Shown here: piece after piece, positions 11,500 through 22,597 of the stretch
Layout: every line of letters begins with the position of its first letter
How positions within the stretch are numbered: position 1 is the first letter of the stretch
NCBI GenBank assembly: GCA_026826555.1
Contig: JAKSZT010054215.1
Location: forward strand, 22,893,232-22,957,231
Direction: 5' to 3'
Length of the DNA stretch: 64,000 bases
From: Tolypeutes matacus
Lineage: Eukaryota; Chordata; Mammalia; Cingulata; Chlamyphoridae
Made by a program: the position numbers and the translations under genes
The notes under the pieces: generated by a model
The model's database searches: none
Seen by the model: only the letters and a program-made list of their open reading frames with translations
Told to the model about the DNA's origin: nothing

Positions 11500-12049
11500 T
11501 GTTGGGAGAATGCTCTGGATTCTGGGCTTCTAGGTTCCTGGCTATGTCGCATAAAAGAATTAAGGACATGCCATAAGGTAGGCAGGGAGTAAAGAGTTTA
11601 TTACGAAATAAGAAAAGGAAAACAGTGCACAATCCTAGACATGGTTGTGGGCAAGCTCCAGGGTTAGAAGCGTACGTGGGGCCCCAGGTTAGGCTTCTTA
11701 AAGCCTTTCCTCCTCCCCTTTCCTAATGTTGGGGAAGGGCCCCAGCTGTTTACTGTTCTGATTGGTTGCCCTACCAGTTAGCTCTCAGGGCCCAAAAATG
11801 AGGCCTTTGGTTTGGAGTTATCCAGGACCAATGGGGAGGCCTGTTTGGAGTTTTCCAGGGCTTCCCCTTGACCTTAGAAAGAGTTCCACTTGGGACCTCG
11901 TGGCCAGGTTCTCGGTGGGGTCTTTCAGGCTTTGTTCTTAGTAGCAACTTCTCTCAGGGTTTCCGGGCAGGGTTTCACGGCCATGTTCTCTGCCGGGTCT
12001 GCTGCTTGTGATTTAGTCTTCCCTCTTTACCTTATAATAACCTGCCTCA
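11500..12049 (-). mobile_element. Solo-type ERV LTR (class I-like)
   Basis: Starts TGTTGG and ends CCTCA on the plus strand, so the LTR reads TGAGGCAG to CCAACA on the minus strand. It matches the LTR at 61404-61882 along its length, including both ends, a CCAATCAGAACAG box and a polyadenylation signal (AATAAA at 11597-11602). No internal retroviral genes or second LTR lie beside it. The flanking 4-mers (CTTC and CACA) differ, unlike the clean duplication around the sister copy. Confidence 0.8.
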
Positions 12050-13366
12050 CACATACCAAATAATCTGTCCAAAGTATATAATCTGTGGCTCTCAGTATAA
12101 TCAGAAAGTTGTGTATTCATCACCACAATCAATTTTAGAACATTTTCATTGCTCCTAAAAAAAAACAACAACAACCGTACCCCTATTATTGACACTTAGC
12201 ATTGGTTTGCTACCTTTGTTACAATTTGTTACAAAGAATATCAAAATATTATTGTTATAGTCCATGGTTTGCATTAGGTATATTTTTTCCAATATACCAC
12301 CCTGTTATTAATACCTTGTAATAGTGTTTCTGTCCTTTTCTTAACCTGATTTCTTACATATTAATCAAAATTTTTAGTGTTCCATTTAAATTCCTCTTTT
12401 TGAGTTGGCTGCTCTAGGAATTCATTATGTATCTTTAATATATTGCTTAGATTTAATATATTATACTACTTCAAATAAAATAGAGGAAACTTACAACACT
12501 TAATTTTATTTAGCCTCCATCATTTGTGCTAGTATTGTCATATGTATCTTATTTACATGTTATAAACCCCACATTATAGTATTATAACTTTTACCTAATG
12601 TCTTTTTTTTTTTTTTTCCTGTATTTGTTTTTTGTTTTTTTTGTTTTGTTTTTTTTACGGGGAGGTACCGGGGATCGAACCCCGGTCTCTCCATATGGTA
12701 GACGGACGCCGAACCTCTTAAGCCACATCCGTTTTCCATATATATATATATATTTTTTTTTTTTTATTTTACCGGGAGGTCCCGGGAATCGAACCCAGGT
12801 CCCTCCATATGGCAGACGGACGCCCAACCATTTGAGCCACATCCGCCCCCCTAATGTCTTTTAACAGTTGTGAAAAATTGTTTGCCATTATCTCTTCAAT
12901 ATTACTTCTGTTTTATTTTCTAATGTTTTTCCTTGTTGGATTCCAATTACATGCATGTCAGTCCTTTTCTCTTTGTTTTGACATTTCTTCTGTATTTTCT
13001 ATCCTTTCATATTTTTCTGCACAGGAGACTAGATATTTTCTTTTGACATGTCTTTCAATTCATTTCCTCTTTCTGCTGATGTTCTAACCTTCTGTTAAAA
13101 TCATCTATCAAGCTAATTTCAATATTTATATTTTATGTTATTGAATTTCTATTTGATTCATTTCAATAGATTCAAATTTTCTAGTGATACTCTCCTTTTA
13201 TTTTTTCCATTATTTTGTTCAACATAGCAATTGCAGTTTTTGTTTTTGTTTTAAGCCCTTGTCTGTTAACTCCAATATCCATATCACTTTTGGGTTTGTT
13301 TTTACTGTCTATTTTTTTCTCTTTGTTTTTTTGTCATTTGGTTCTATTTTTTGGCATAATATTTTT
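12050..13366 (-). mobile_element. Old L1, ORF1 and 5' region
   Basis: AT-rich decayed sequence that continues the old L1 upstream of its ORF2. Parts near 12900-13340 resemble L1 ORF1 antisense text, as in the 7500-7900 and 21900-22300 segments of the younger copies. A SINE pair at 12607-12849 interrupts it. No coding capacity remains. Confidence 0.6.
12607..12849 (-). mobile_element. Tandem pair of DAS-type SINE monomers within one target-site duplication
   Basis: Two tRNA-derived heads in the same orientation, each with a B-box (GGTTCGATTCC and GGTTCGATCCC) and GTCCGTCTACC-like text, are separated by an AT-rich linker (about 12738-12770). One 13-bp duplication, CCTAATGTCTTTT, flanks the pair (12594-12606 and 12850-12862). 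The linker differs from the other dimers in this window. Confidence 0.88.
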
Positions 13367-13567
13367 TTTTAACTTTATTTTATACATTTAATAATTGAAA
13401 ACATAAACAAAAAACTAAAAAGTAAATACAGATGAATAAATATATACATTTCTCAATTAAATGTAATGGATACATGTAAATTTTTTTGTTGTTTTGTTTT
13501 TTGTTTGGTTTTTTTGTGTATGTGAATCAAAAAATATATTACACAATATATTTGGTTCATAGTAATT
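13367..13567 (-). mobile_element. Severely 5'-truncated L1 (3' UTR only)
   Basis: Same 3' end as the L1 at 17521-23722 (AACTTTATTTTATACATTTA and following text). Only about 200 bp are left, all untranslated. Flanked by near-identical repeats (GGCATAATATTTT at 13353 and GGTATAATATTTT at 13568). Confidence 0.85.
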
Positions 13568-14369
13568 GGTATAATATTTTATTGCATGCCAGGCATTGTG
13601 AACAGTTGTAAATGTTCTGGATGAAACTATCTGCATTCTGAATGGGTTAACACTTTCCTCTGCTAGGCAAACACAGAGGGTCAGATTATTTTAGTCCAAT
13701 CAGAAACTAAGCTGAGTCCAGGCAGCCTAATGTATGTACAAGTTTGAACTTTAATTCTTGTCTCCTTATTACTCTAAGGCTGATTATCACTGCTTTTCTG
13801 AATTTTCTCAATTTCTTAACTCTAGCCCCACACAGTTTCAAAGTTTGGTGTATGTCTTGAGAGGATAATGTCAGCCATGTGTCAGGCAAGATTTGTTCTG
13901 TACTCCTCTCTTCTTGCCAGGATATTGGATCTTCAAATCTCCGTTTTTTGCCTGTCCAGTTCTGAGAGATGGCCAAAAGCTTTTCTCTTTTCTCTGCCTC
14001 CCAGCAGAGGCCCTTTGCCTGTAACATTTACCTCAAAGCCTTAGGCAGTGAGAGAAAATGTGACTGCAGAATGTTGACTCACCTTTCAACAGATCCTCCA
14101 TCTCTGGACTTTGTCCCTCAAGTTGTGGTTGCCTCAGAGCTTGTGAATGCCAAAACATTCATATTTTTTCTAGTTTTCCAGTTGTTGGCAAGGGTACATT
14201 GGTTTGCCACACACTACTCTACATAGCTGGATAAAGAAGTCCAAATATAGCAATTTTAAAATTTGTGTCTGATAACTCAATTATCTGGAATCCTTTGAGT
14301 CTGTTCCTATGGTTTTTTTTTTTTTTTTTCATTTTCATTCATGTTATTTTGTTCTTTTTAATAGAATTT
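13568..14369. other. Unassigned sequence, probably old L1 5' region
   Basis: About 800 bp with no recognisable gene. It follows L1 text and may be the 5' untranslated part of the old element. The 106-codon minus-strand frame at 13707-14027 has no family features. Confidence 0.4.
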
Positions 14370-14559
14370 TATTTTTAAAGATTTATTTTATTTATTTCTC
14401 CCCTCCTCTTGTTGTTTGTGCTTGCTGTCTGCTCCCTGTGTCTGTTTGTTGTGTGCTCTCTGTGTCTGTTCGTCTTCTTTTTAGGAGGCACCAGGAGCCA
14501 AACCCAGGACCTCCCATGTGATAGGCGAGCATACAACTGCTTGAGCCACATCTGCTTCC
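14370..14559 (-). mobile_element. DAS-SINE, chimeric type with CT-rich body
   Basis: The tRNA-like head at 14480-14559 (minus) is followed by repeated TGTCTGTT/TGTGTCTG text and an A-rich tail at about 14370-14400. Flanking TTTTA-rich direct repeats are approximate. It resembles the elements at 42419-42829 and 63624-63809. Confidence 0.85.
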
Positions 14560-14636
14560 TTTTAGTATTTTAAATAACTTTATTGAGGTTAAGTAGACAC
14601 TAAATAAATTATTCATAGTGTACAATTTGATAAGAT

Positions 14637-14671
<35 letters not shown>

Positions 14672-15164
14672 TGAGGTACCAGGGCTTGAACCCAGGACCT
14701 TGTACATGGGAAGCAGGTACTTAACCACTGAGCTACTCCTGCTCCCAATATGATAAGTTTTAACATGTATATACATCTGTGAAACCATCACCACAATCAA
14801 CATAGTGAACATATCCATCACACCTGATAGATTCCTTATGCCCTCTCTCATCCTGCCTCCTCAGCCACCAAAGATAAATTTGCATTTTTTACAATTTTAT
14901 TTGAATAGAATTAGACCAAACTCTTTTTCTGACTTCTTTTAGTCAACCTAATAATTTTGAAATTCATCCATGTATTCATAGTTTATTCTTTTTTATTGCT
15001 GTTTAATGTTCTATTGTACATAACAAAATTTGTTTATTCCTTCATTTGTTGAAAATTTGGGTTGTGCTTAAGCAGTCTCACCAAAGATTTATCAATTTTA
15101 TTAGAGGTTTCAATGAAACAACTTTTGTAGAATCTCTGTATTTTGAGTGTTTCATTACTTTGTG
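14560..15164 (-). mobile_element. Older L1 pieces (3' end joined to endonuclease-linker text)
   Basis: 14560-15063 resembles an L1 3' UTR and ORF2 C-terminus on the minus strand. From about 15064 the text jumps to the ORF2 segment just after the endonuclease, so either an internal deletion has occurred or two elements abut. The SKA1 retrocopy landed in this segment at 15165, and the L1 text resumes at 17273. Confidence 0.65.
14635..14745 (-). mobile_element. DAS-SINE monomer with (TTTA)n tail
   Basis: A single tRNA-like unit (about 14672-14745) with a tail of ten or so TTTA units (14636-14671). Flanked by CAATTTGATAAG (14623-14634) and CAATATGATAAG (14746-14757), an 11 of 12 match. Confidence 0.9.
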
Positions 15165-15166
15165 GG

Positions 15167-15183
15167 TTTTTTTTTTTTTTTTT
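15167..15183 (-). other. Poly(A) tract of SKA1 retrocopy
   Basis: Seventeen T on the plus strand, directly after the left copy of the target-site duplication. On the minus strand ATTAAA precedes it by about 10-15 nt and could be the polyadenylation signal. Confidence 0.9.
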
Positions 15184-16011
15184 AGGAAGAAATATTTTAA
15201 TCAGAGAAATCTTTTTTTTTCCTCAGGGAAAAACGATTCAGAGAAAAATTAAGCAAGACTTAAAACAAAGTAAACAATAATGCCATTATTTTTAATTAAA
15301 GCAAGACATGAAGAGTTAAACATACCTGCACTTAAATTAAGGAGAAGGAAAGGACAACAATACATATGCAGCGCCGGTAATATACTCTGGTCATCACAGT
15401 GATGGGAGATGCTTTTTTGTCTGCTGTCGAGATGAGCCTGCCATGCAGATGGAACAGACATAAGACACAGCAGTCTCCCCCAGGCATGGAAAAGAAACAC
15501 AGCTAAGTTCTTACAGTCCATCCACCTAGTTTCCATGACCACTATTAGGCTTATTACACGTTATCATCTCTTTCATTTCAATATACTTTTACTACAATTC
15601 CATTACAAGTTTACAGTCTGGCTTAAACAGAAGGCTTTTCAGGTAAGCTGCTCCCTAATGACATTAGGAAGGCAAAATAATCACACGGATAAGTTCCCTC
15701 CAAATCCAAGTTGTAGGAAGTTTGCAAGTAGACTGAAAGGCCATTGATGGAATTCAGACAATTTAGACATTAAAGACCTTTCATTTCATTCTAAAGGCTC
15801 TGGGTATCCTAGACTTTATCTCCCTGGCCTTTTCCCTCCATTATCACATCTGAATCCATCTTATTGGGGTCTGCAGCATTGTCCACTAAACACAGAAACT
15901 AGAAAAGAACATTTTTCAGTTCTAAATATATGCCTAGCACAGAGACTTATGTGGTAGGTGCTTAAATAATTGCTGAAAGGGAGTGAATTTTCAAATATAG
16001 ATGCGTCATAA

Positions 16012-16012
<1 letters not shown>

Positions 16013-16041
<29 letters not shown>
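16013..16041. repeat. (TA)n/T-run microsatellite
   Basis: About ten TA units followed by nine T, lying within the 3' UTR part of the SKA1 retrocopy. Confidence 0.9.
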
Positions 16042-16042
<1 letters not shown>

Positions 16043-16527
16043 CAAGAAACAAAAGAAAATGAAAAAGCTAAAGAAGTTATATATTTAAAAATTACAGAAG
16101 TAGCTTCTATACTGTTGGTTTGTTGGAGGGCTTACAAGGGCTTCAGTTTATGACATAACGGATAAGTCCCTGCCCTCGGATCTCTGATATCCTCCGGCAG
16201 TGTCGTAAAATATCCAGCATCCCGTGAAACTTCTTGTCAACTTTCAAAGCTGTGAACTCCTTTATGTCAGCTTCCACTATAAAGTAATGACCTTTAGTAT
16301 CCTTTGTTTCTTCATCGATAAATCTGTGGTAGAGATTTCTGGCCACAGAACTCATAGACTTTTTTGGCTGATGTAGGATCTTATATTTACTTATTACTGC
16401 CTTGTTGATTTCTTTAATAACATCATTAATTTGACAATAGGTTAAGCCGGATTTCATGTATGCAGAAACACCACTGAACTCATCAGAAGTTATAAATGGA
16501 ATTTCTTTAATATTTCTTTGTTCTTTT

Positions 16528-16713
16528 TTTTTTTTTTTTTTTTAAGATTTTATTTATTTATTCATTTATCCCCCCCTTGCTGCTTGTGCTTGCTGGGTCA
16601 GCTAACCACGCCGTGCGGGCGGGCTCGCCTTCACCAGGAGGCCCCGGGAACCGAACTCAGGGCCTCCCACATGGTAAACAGGAGCCCTACTGATTGAGCC
16701 ACAGCCGCTTCCC
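16528..16713 (-). mobile_element. DAS-SINE, chimeric type, inside SKA1 pseudogene
   Basis: Nearly the same sequence as the SINE at 360-543. A 17-bp perfect duplication flanks it (16511-16527 and 16714-16730, TATTTCTTTGTTCTTTT). It splits the pseudogene's coding part, so it is younger than the SKA1 copy. Confidence 0.95.
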
Positions 16714-17022
16714 TATTTCTTTGTTCTTTTGGGGCTTCTTTGTGGGTGCAGTCACTTCAACTTTGACTGGTTCTTCAGGATTAAGATATGATTCCTTAAC
16801 ATAGCTCTGGGTTACTGTCACTGGAGGCAAATGGACAGGAATGTTTTCTTTGAGATGTTGCACATCTTTATAATCTTCTTCAAGAGATTCACAGAGTTCC
16901 TTGAGTGAATTGTTAGTTCGTTCTTGATACTGAATTTCCAATTCCAATTTCTTTAGAAGTTCATTTACTCTGATGACTTCATCTCCTATTTTATTTAATG
17001 TAGTCTTCAAGGTAGGTTCTTG

Positions 17023-17097
17023 GCCTCCAAGTCTTCTCTCTAGCTTCACAGATTTGAGAAGGATAGGAAAAACAAAACAAAGCAAAAGTCCACTCCT
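17023..17097 (-). other. 75-nt in-frame insertion in SKA1 retrocopy, likely retained intron end
   Basis: Between ...LSLRNCG and QEPTLK, which are adjacent in SKA1, 25 extra codons occur (RSGLLL to ERRLGG). On the minus strand the insert holds a long pyrimidine-rich run (TTTTGCTTTG and on) and ends in AG directly before GCCAAGAACC. That is the layout of the last part of an intron ahead of a normal acceptor. The source mRNA probably used an acceptor 75 nt upstream. This is inferred, since the parent gene is not in the window. Confidence 0.6.
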
Positions 17098-17272
17098 CCC
17101 ACAGTTTCTTAATGACAGAGTTTTTTTAATATTGCCGATTTTTTCATTAATGTGAGAGCATAATTGTTCCAGATCTGAAGAGGTCATCCTTTAAGCTCAA
17201 GTCCGGAATTGCTATATTCAAACAGCCCACCTGGAATCGGTGCAGCACAGGCGCAGTTCCCCGCGCTCCCCT

Positions 17273-17520
17273 ACTTTGTGTTTTTATCTTGATTATTTCC
17301 TGTCTTATACATTTCTTTACCTTTTTTCGTACTTCTTCTAGTGGACGCTTACCTCATTGGTTTTCTGCTGTTTGTGGTTTGTTTTTATTTAATTTTTTAA
17401 ATATATATCATATACTTTAAGGCTATACATTTCCCTTTAAGAACTGGCCTAATTGCATCCCACAAGGTGTTTTCTAATTTCTTCCTTGACCCATGAGCTA
17501 TGTAGAAGTATATTTCTTTT
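17273..17520 (-). mobile_element. Old L1 fragment between SKA1 copy and second L1
   Basis: Decayed ORF2 endonuclease text on the minus strand, continuous in sense with 15064-15164 and with 23723 onward. Positions 17418-17520 align with the second L1 around 20636-20780. Confidence 0.75.
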
Positions 17521-17735
17521 TTTTTTTTAACTTTATTTTGTACATTTAATATTTGAAAACGTAAGCAATTAAAAACTAAAAAGTAAACACAGATGAATAA
17601 ATATATACATTTCTCAATTAAATGTAATGAATACATGTAAATTATTTTGTTGTTTTGTTTTTTGTTTGTTTCTTTTTTGTGTGTGTGTGAATAAAACAAT
17701 ATATTACTCAATATATTTGGTTCATAGTAATGCAT

Positions 17736-20700
17736 TCATACAGTATTTGTCCTTTTGTGTCTGGCTTGCTTTATCAACATAATGTCCTCCAGGTTCATCC
17801 ATGTTGCCATATGCGTTATGACTTCATTTCTTTTTATAGCTGCATAATATTCCATCGTGTGAATAGACCACAGTTTCTTTATCCATTCATCTGTTGATGG
17901 ACACCTGGGTTGTTTCCAACTTTTGGCAATGGTGAATAATGTGGCTATGAACATCAGTGTGCAGATGTCTGTTCGTGTCACTGCTCTCAGTTCTTCTGGG
18001 TATATACGCAGTAGTGGTATTGCAGGGTTACATGGCAAGTCTATATTCAACTTCTTTAGGAACTGCCAAACAGTCCTCCATAGTGGTTGTACCATCCTGC
18101 ATTCCCACCAACAGTGAAGAAGTGTTCCTATCTCTCCACATCCTCTCCAACACTTGTAGTTCTCTGTCTTTTTCATAAGCCATTCTGATAGGTGTGAAAT
18201 GATATCTCATTGTAGTTTTGATTTTCATTTCCCTAATCATGAGTAATGTTGAACATTTCTTCAAGTGTTTTTTTGCCATTTGTATTTCTTCTTCGGAGAA
18301 ATGTCTATTCAAGTCTTTGGCCCATTTTTTAATTGGGTCATTTGTCTTTTTAATGTTGAGTTGTAACATCTCTTTATATATCCTGGATATTAAACCCTTA
18401 TCAGATATGTGAATTCCAAATATTTTTTCCCATTGAGTTGGCTGCCTTTTCACCCTTCTGACAAATTCCTGTGCGGTGCAATAGTGTTTGATTTTGAGGA
18501 GGTCCCATTTATCTAATTTTTCTTTTGTTGCACGTGCTTTGGGTGTGAGGTCCAAGAAACCACCACCTACTACAAGGTCTTGAAGATGTTTCCCTACATT
18601 TTCTTCCAGTAGTTTTATGGTCCTGGCTTTTATATTTAGATCTTTGATCCATTTTGAGTTGATTCTTGTATAGGGGGTGAGATAGGGGTCCTCTTTCATT
18701 CTTTTGGTTATAGATATCCAGTTCTCCCAACACCATTTGTTGAAGAGACTGTTTTTTCCCATCAGCATGGGCTTGGTAGGTTTGTCAAAAACCAGTTGAC
18801 TGTATAGGTGAGGGTTTATTTCTGGATTCTCAATTCTATTCCACTGATCGATATGTCTATCTTTATGCCAGTACCATGCTGTTTTGACCACTGTAGCTTT
18901 GTAATATATTTCAAGGTCAGGCAGCAAAATTCCTCCCACATTGCTCTTCTTTTTTAGAATGCTTTTGGCTATTCGGGTGCACTTACCCTTCCAGATGAAT
19001 TTGGTAATTGCCTTCTCTAATTCTGTAAAGTAAGCTGTTGGGATTTTGATTGGTATTGCATTGAATCTGTAAATCAGTTTGGGCAAGATTGACATCTTCA
19101 AGATATTTATTCTTCCAATCCATGAACACGGAATGTCTTTCCATTTGTTTAGGTCTTTTAAAATTTCTTTTAGCATTGTTTTGTAGTTTTCTGCATATAG
19201 GTACTGTACTTCCTTGGTTAAATTAACTCCTAGGTATTTGAGTCTTTTTGTTGCTATTGAAAATGGAATTTTCCTCCTGATATCATCCTCAGGTTGTTCA
19301 GTACTAGTGTTCAAAAACATTACTGATTTTTGCGTGTTGATTTTATATCCTGCCACTTTGCTGAACTCATTTATTAGTTCAAGTAGCTTTGTTGTGGATA
19401 CTTCAGGATTTTCTAAATACAGGATCATTTCATCCACAAACAGTGAGAGTTTTACTTCCTCTTTTCCTATTTGGACGCCTTTAATTTTTTTGTCTTGTCT
19501 AATTGCCCTCACTAGAACTTCTAGTACAATGTTGAATAACAATGGTGACAGTGGGCATCCTTGTCGTGTTCTTGATCTTAGGAGGAAAGCTTTCAACCTT
19601 TCCCCATTGAGTATGATGTTGGCTGTGGGTTTTTCATATATGCTTTTTATCATATTGAGGAATTTTCCTTTTATTCCTATCTTTTGAAGTATTTTTATCA
19701 AAAAAGGGTGTTGGATTTTGTCGAATGCCTTTTCTGCATCTATTGAGATGATCATGTGGTTTTTTTCCTTCAATTTGTTAATGTGGTGTATTACATTGAT
19801 TGATTTTCTTATGTTGAACCAGCCTTGTATACCAGGAATAAATCCCACTTGGTCGTGATGTATAAGTCTTTTGATATGCTGTTGGATTCAATCTGCAAGT
19901 ATTTTGTTGAGAATTTTTGCATCTATGTTAATGAGAGAGATTGGTCTGTAATTTTCTTTTCTTGTTAAATCTTTATCTGGCTTTGGTATTAGGGTGATGT
20001 TGGCTTCATAAAATGTGTTGGGTAATTTTCCCTCCTCTTCGATTCTTTGGAAGAGTTTAAACAGGATTGGTGTTAATTCTTTTAGAAAAGCTTGGTAGAA
20101 TTCACCTGTGAAGCCATCTGGTCCTGGACTTTTCTTTGCTGGGAGATTTTTGATGATGGATTCAATCTCCTTAATTGTGATTGGTTTGTTAAGTTCTTGT
20201 ATTTCTTGTTGTGTCAGTGTAGGTTGGTTATGAGTTTCTAGAAATTTGTCCATTTCATCCAGGTTGTCTAGTTTGTTGGCATATAGTTTCTCATAATATC
20301 CTCTTATGATTCTTTTTATTTCTGTGAGGTCATTTGTGATTTCCCCCCTTTCATTTCTGATTGTTTTTATTTGCATCTTCTCTGTTTTCTTCTTTGTTAG
20401 TCTAGCGAGGGGTTTGTCAATTTTATTGATCTTCTCAAAGAACCAGCTTTTTGTTTTGTTGATTTTCTCTATTGTTTTTCTGTTCTCATTTTCATTTATT
20501 TCCGCTCTAATCTTTATTATTTCTTTCCTTCATTTTGCTTTGGGATTGGTTTGCTATTCTTTTCCTAGTTTCTCAAGTTGTTCAGTTAAATCTTTGAGTT
20601 TAGCTCTTTCTTGTTTCTTAATATAGGCATTTAGGGCTATACATTTCCCTCTCAAGACTGCATTCGCTGTATCCCATAAGTTTTGATATGTTGTGCTCTC

Positions 20701-21530
20701 ATTTTCATTTGTTTCAATATATTTACTGATTTCACTTGCAATTTCTTCTTTGACCCACTGAATATTTAGGAGTGTGTTGTTCAGTCTCCACACATTTGCA
20801 AATTTACTTTTTTCCTGTCTGTTATTGATTTCTAGTTTCATTCCATTATAATCTGAGAAGGTGCTTTGTATAATTTCAGTCTTTTTATATTTATTGAGAG
20901 CTGTATTGTGACCTAACATGTGGTCTATCCTGGAGAAAGATCCATGGGCACTTGAGAAAAATGTATAACCCGCTGAGTTTGGATGCAGTGTTCTGTATAT
21001 GTCTGTTAGGTCTAACTTGTTTATCATATTGTTCAAGTTCTCTGTTTCCTTGTTGATCTTCTGTCTAGTTGTTCTATCTAATGATGTGAGAGGGGTGTTG
21101 AAGTCTCTGATGATTATTGTAGAAATGTCTATTTCTCCCTTCAGTTTTGCCAGAGTTTGTCTCATATATTTTGGGGCACCCTGGTTAGGTGCATAGATAT
21201 TTATGACTGTTATATCTTCCTGGAGGATCGTCCCTTTTATTATATATAATGGCCTTCCGCATCTCTTATCACTTTTTTGCATTTGAAGTCTGTTTTGTCT
21301 GATATTAGTATAGCTACCCCTGCTCTTTTCTGTTTACTATTCGCGTGGAGTATATTTTTCCAACCTTTTACTTTCAGCCGGTTTGTATCCTTGGATCTGA
21401 GATGAGTTTCTTGTAAGCAGCATATGGATGGCTCATGTTTTTTTTATCCATTTTGTCAGCCTGTATCTTCTGATTGAGGAATTTAATCCATTCACATTCA
21501 ATGATATTACTGAAAATGCACTATTTATTT
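17736..21530 (-). pseudogene. L1 ORF2, second copy, frame-broken and active sites altered
   Basis: Open pieces cover 20554-21282 (endonuclease), 19888-20376, 18028-19848 (606 residues: reverse transcriptase and beyond) and 17736-18176 (C-terminus with CWRGCGE Cys region). The endonuclease keeps the DFN of the GDFN motif but G is R. The catalytic SDH reads SDY, so the equivalent of H230 is lost. The reverse-transcriptase FADD reads FVDE at 19429-19440, replacing the second aspartate. Apart from the frameshifts, these changes alone should abolish activity. Confidence 0.9.
19429..19440 (-). other. Mutated reverse-transcriptase motif FVDE
   Basis: Residues 137-140 of the 606-codon open segment read F-V-D-E where the family has F-A-D-D. 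The flanks (KLSL and MILY) are conserved, so the alignment is secure. Confidence 0.88.
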
Positions 21531-21594
21531 CCTACATTTTATTCTTTGCTTTTCATATGTCATCTTATTTTTGTCTGTCTTTTTACTCTTTTGG

Positions 21595-22597
21595 TTATGC
21601 TTTCTGCTTTTCTTTCTTCCATACTCTCCTCCAAGCCTTTCTCTCTTGTCTTTTTCTTTCAGGTTCTAAGGCTTCCTTTACTATTTCCTGCAAAGGTGTA
21701 TTCTTTTTTGCAAACTCTCTTAGGTTCTGTTTGTTTGTGAATACTTTATATTCACCTTCATATTTGAAGGACAGTTTTGCTGGATAAAGAATTCTCGGCT
21801 GGCAGTTTTTCTCTTTCAGTTTCATAATTGTATCATACCAGTGTCTTCTCGCCGCCATGGTTTCTGAAGAGAAATCTGCACAAAGTCTTACTGGACGTCC
21901 TTCGTACGTGATCATTTGCTTCTCTCTTGCTGCTCTGAGAATTTTCTCTTTCTCTTTTAATTTGACATTTTGAATAATATGTGTCTTGGCGTAGGTCTAT
22001 TTGGATTTATTCTTATTGGGGTACGGTGTGCTTCTTGGACATGTAAGTTCATTTCTTTCGTGAGAGTTGGGAAATTTTCAGCTATTATTTCCTCAAATAC
22101 TCTTTCTGCCCTTTTCCTTTCTCTTCTCCTTCTGGAACTCCCATGACACGTATGTTCTTGCATTTAGTGTTGTCATTCAACTCTCTGAGCCCCTGCTCAA
22201 TTTTTTCCATTCTTTTCTCTCTCTGTTCTTTTCTGTCTTCAATTTTACCTGCTCTGTCTTCAGTATCACTTATTCTTTCTTCTATCATTCGAGTCTGCTG
22301 TTGTATGCTTCAAATGTATTTTTTACTTCACCTATTGTGTCTTTCATTCCCATGAACTTTTCTGTTCATGATTTCAAATTCTTCTTTACATTCGCGCAAT
22401 GACTTCTTGATGTCATTGATCTCTTTAACTATATTCTCTTTCATCTCATTAATTTGATTTTGGAAATGTGTGCTCATCTCACTGATTAGTTCTCTCAAAT
22501 TCTGCATCTCTTCTGGGACTTTGCTGTATTCCTTTTCTTGGGCCATGTCTTCTATTTTCTTAGTATGGCCCGTAATTTTTTGTTGGTGCTTAGGCAT
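21595..22597 (-). pseudogene. L1 ORF1, second copy, near full length with frameshifts
   Basis: The start ATG at 22595-22597 gives MPKHQQK. The stop is at 21595. The span equals about 334 codons, matching the 338 of human ORF1p. The N-terminal 89 residues are open and Glu/Lys-rich, with the heptad pattern of a coiled coil. The RRM segment (CKNIRVMGVPEGEEKGKG) is in a second piece (22085-22288), FEEIIAENFPTL in a third frame (21957-22163), and the C-terminal domain in 21595-21915. At least two frameshifts and one stop therefore separate the parts. Confidence 0.88.

Larger units (their letters stand above)
15165..17272 (-). pseudogene. SKA1: SKA1 processed pseudogene (retrocopy)
   Basis: An intronless copy of the mRNA for spindle and kinetochore associated complex subunit 1, which binds microtubules at kinetochores in mitosis. 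The start codon is at 17187 (MTSSDLEQLC). The coiled-coil half is open to the SINE, and the microtubule-binding C-terminal half resumes at 16505 and ends RYVIN plus stop at 16143. It has a GC-rich 5' leader (17188-17272), a 1-kb 3' UTR and a poly(A) tail (T-run 15167-15183). ACTTTGTG flanks the copy (15157-15164 and 17273-17280), the mark of L1-driven retroposition. Three lesions or changes: a 75-nt in-frame insertion (17023-17097), a 1-nt deletion just before the SINE (about 16735), and the SINE itself. It cannot encode SKA1. The assignment rests on long residue-level agreement with SKA1. Confidence 0.93.

Noticed and set aside
12660..12850. Possible tRNA genes from clear A- and B-box text
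   Set aside because: These are SINE heads with tails and target-site duplications. No full acceptor-stem pairing or terminator was supported.
15165..17272. Functional intronless SKA1 gene
   Set aside because: A 1-nt frameshift and a 186-bp SINE break the coding sequence, and there is no sign of an own promoter.
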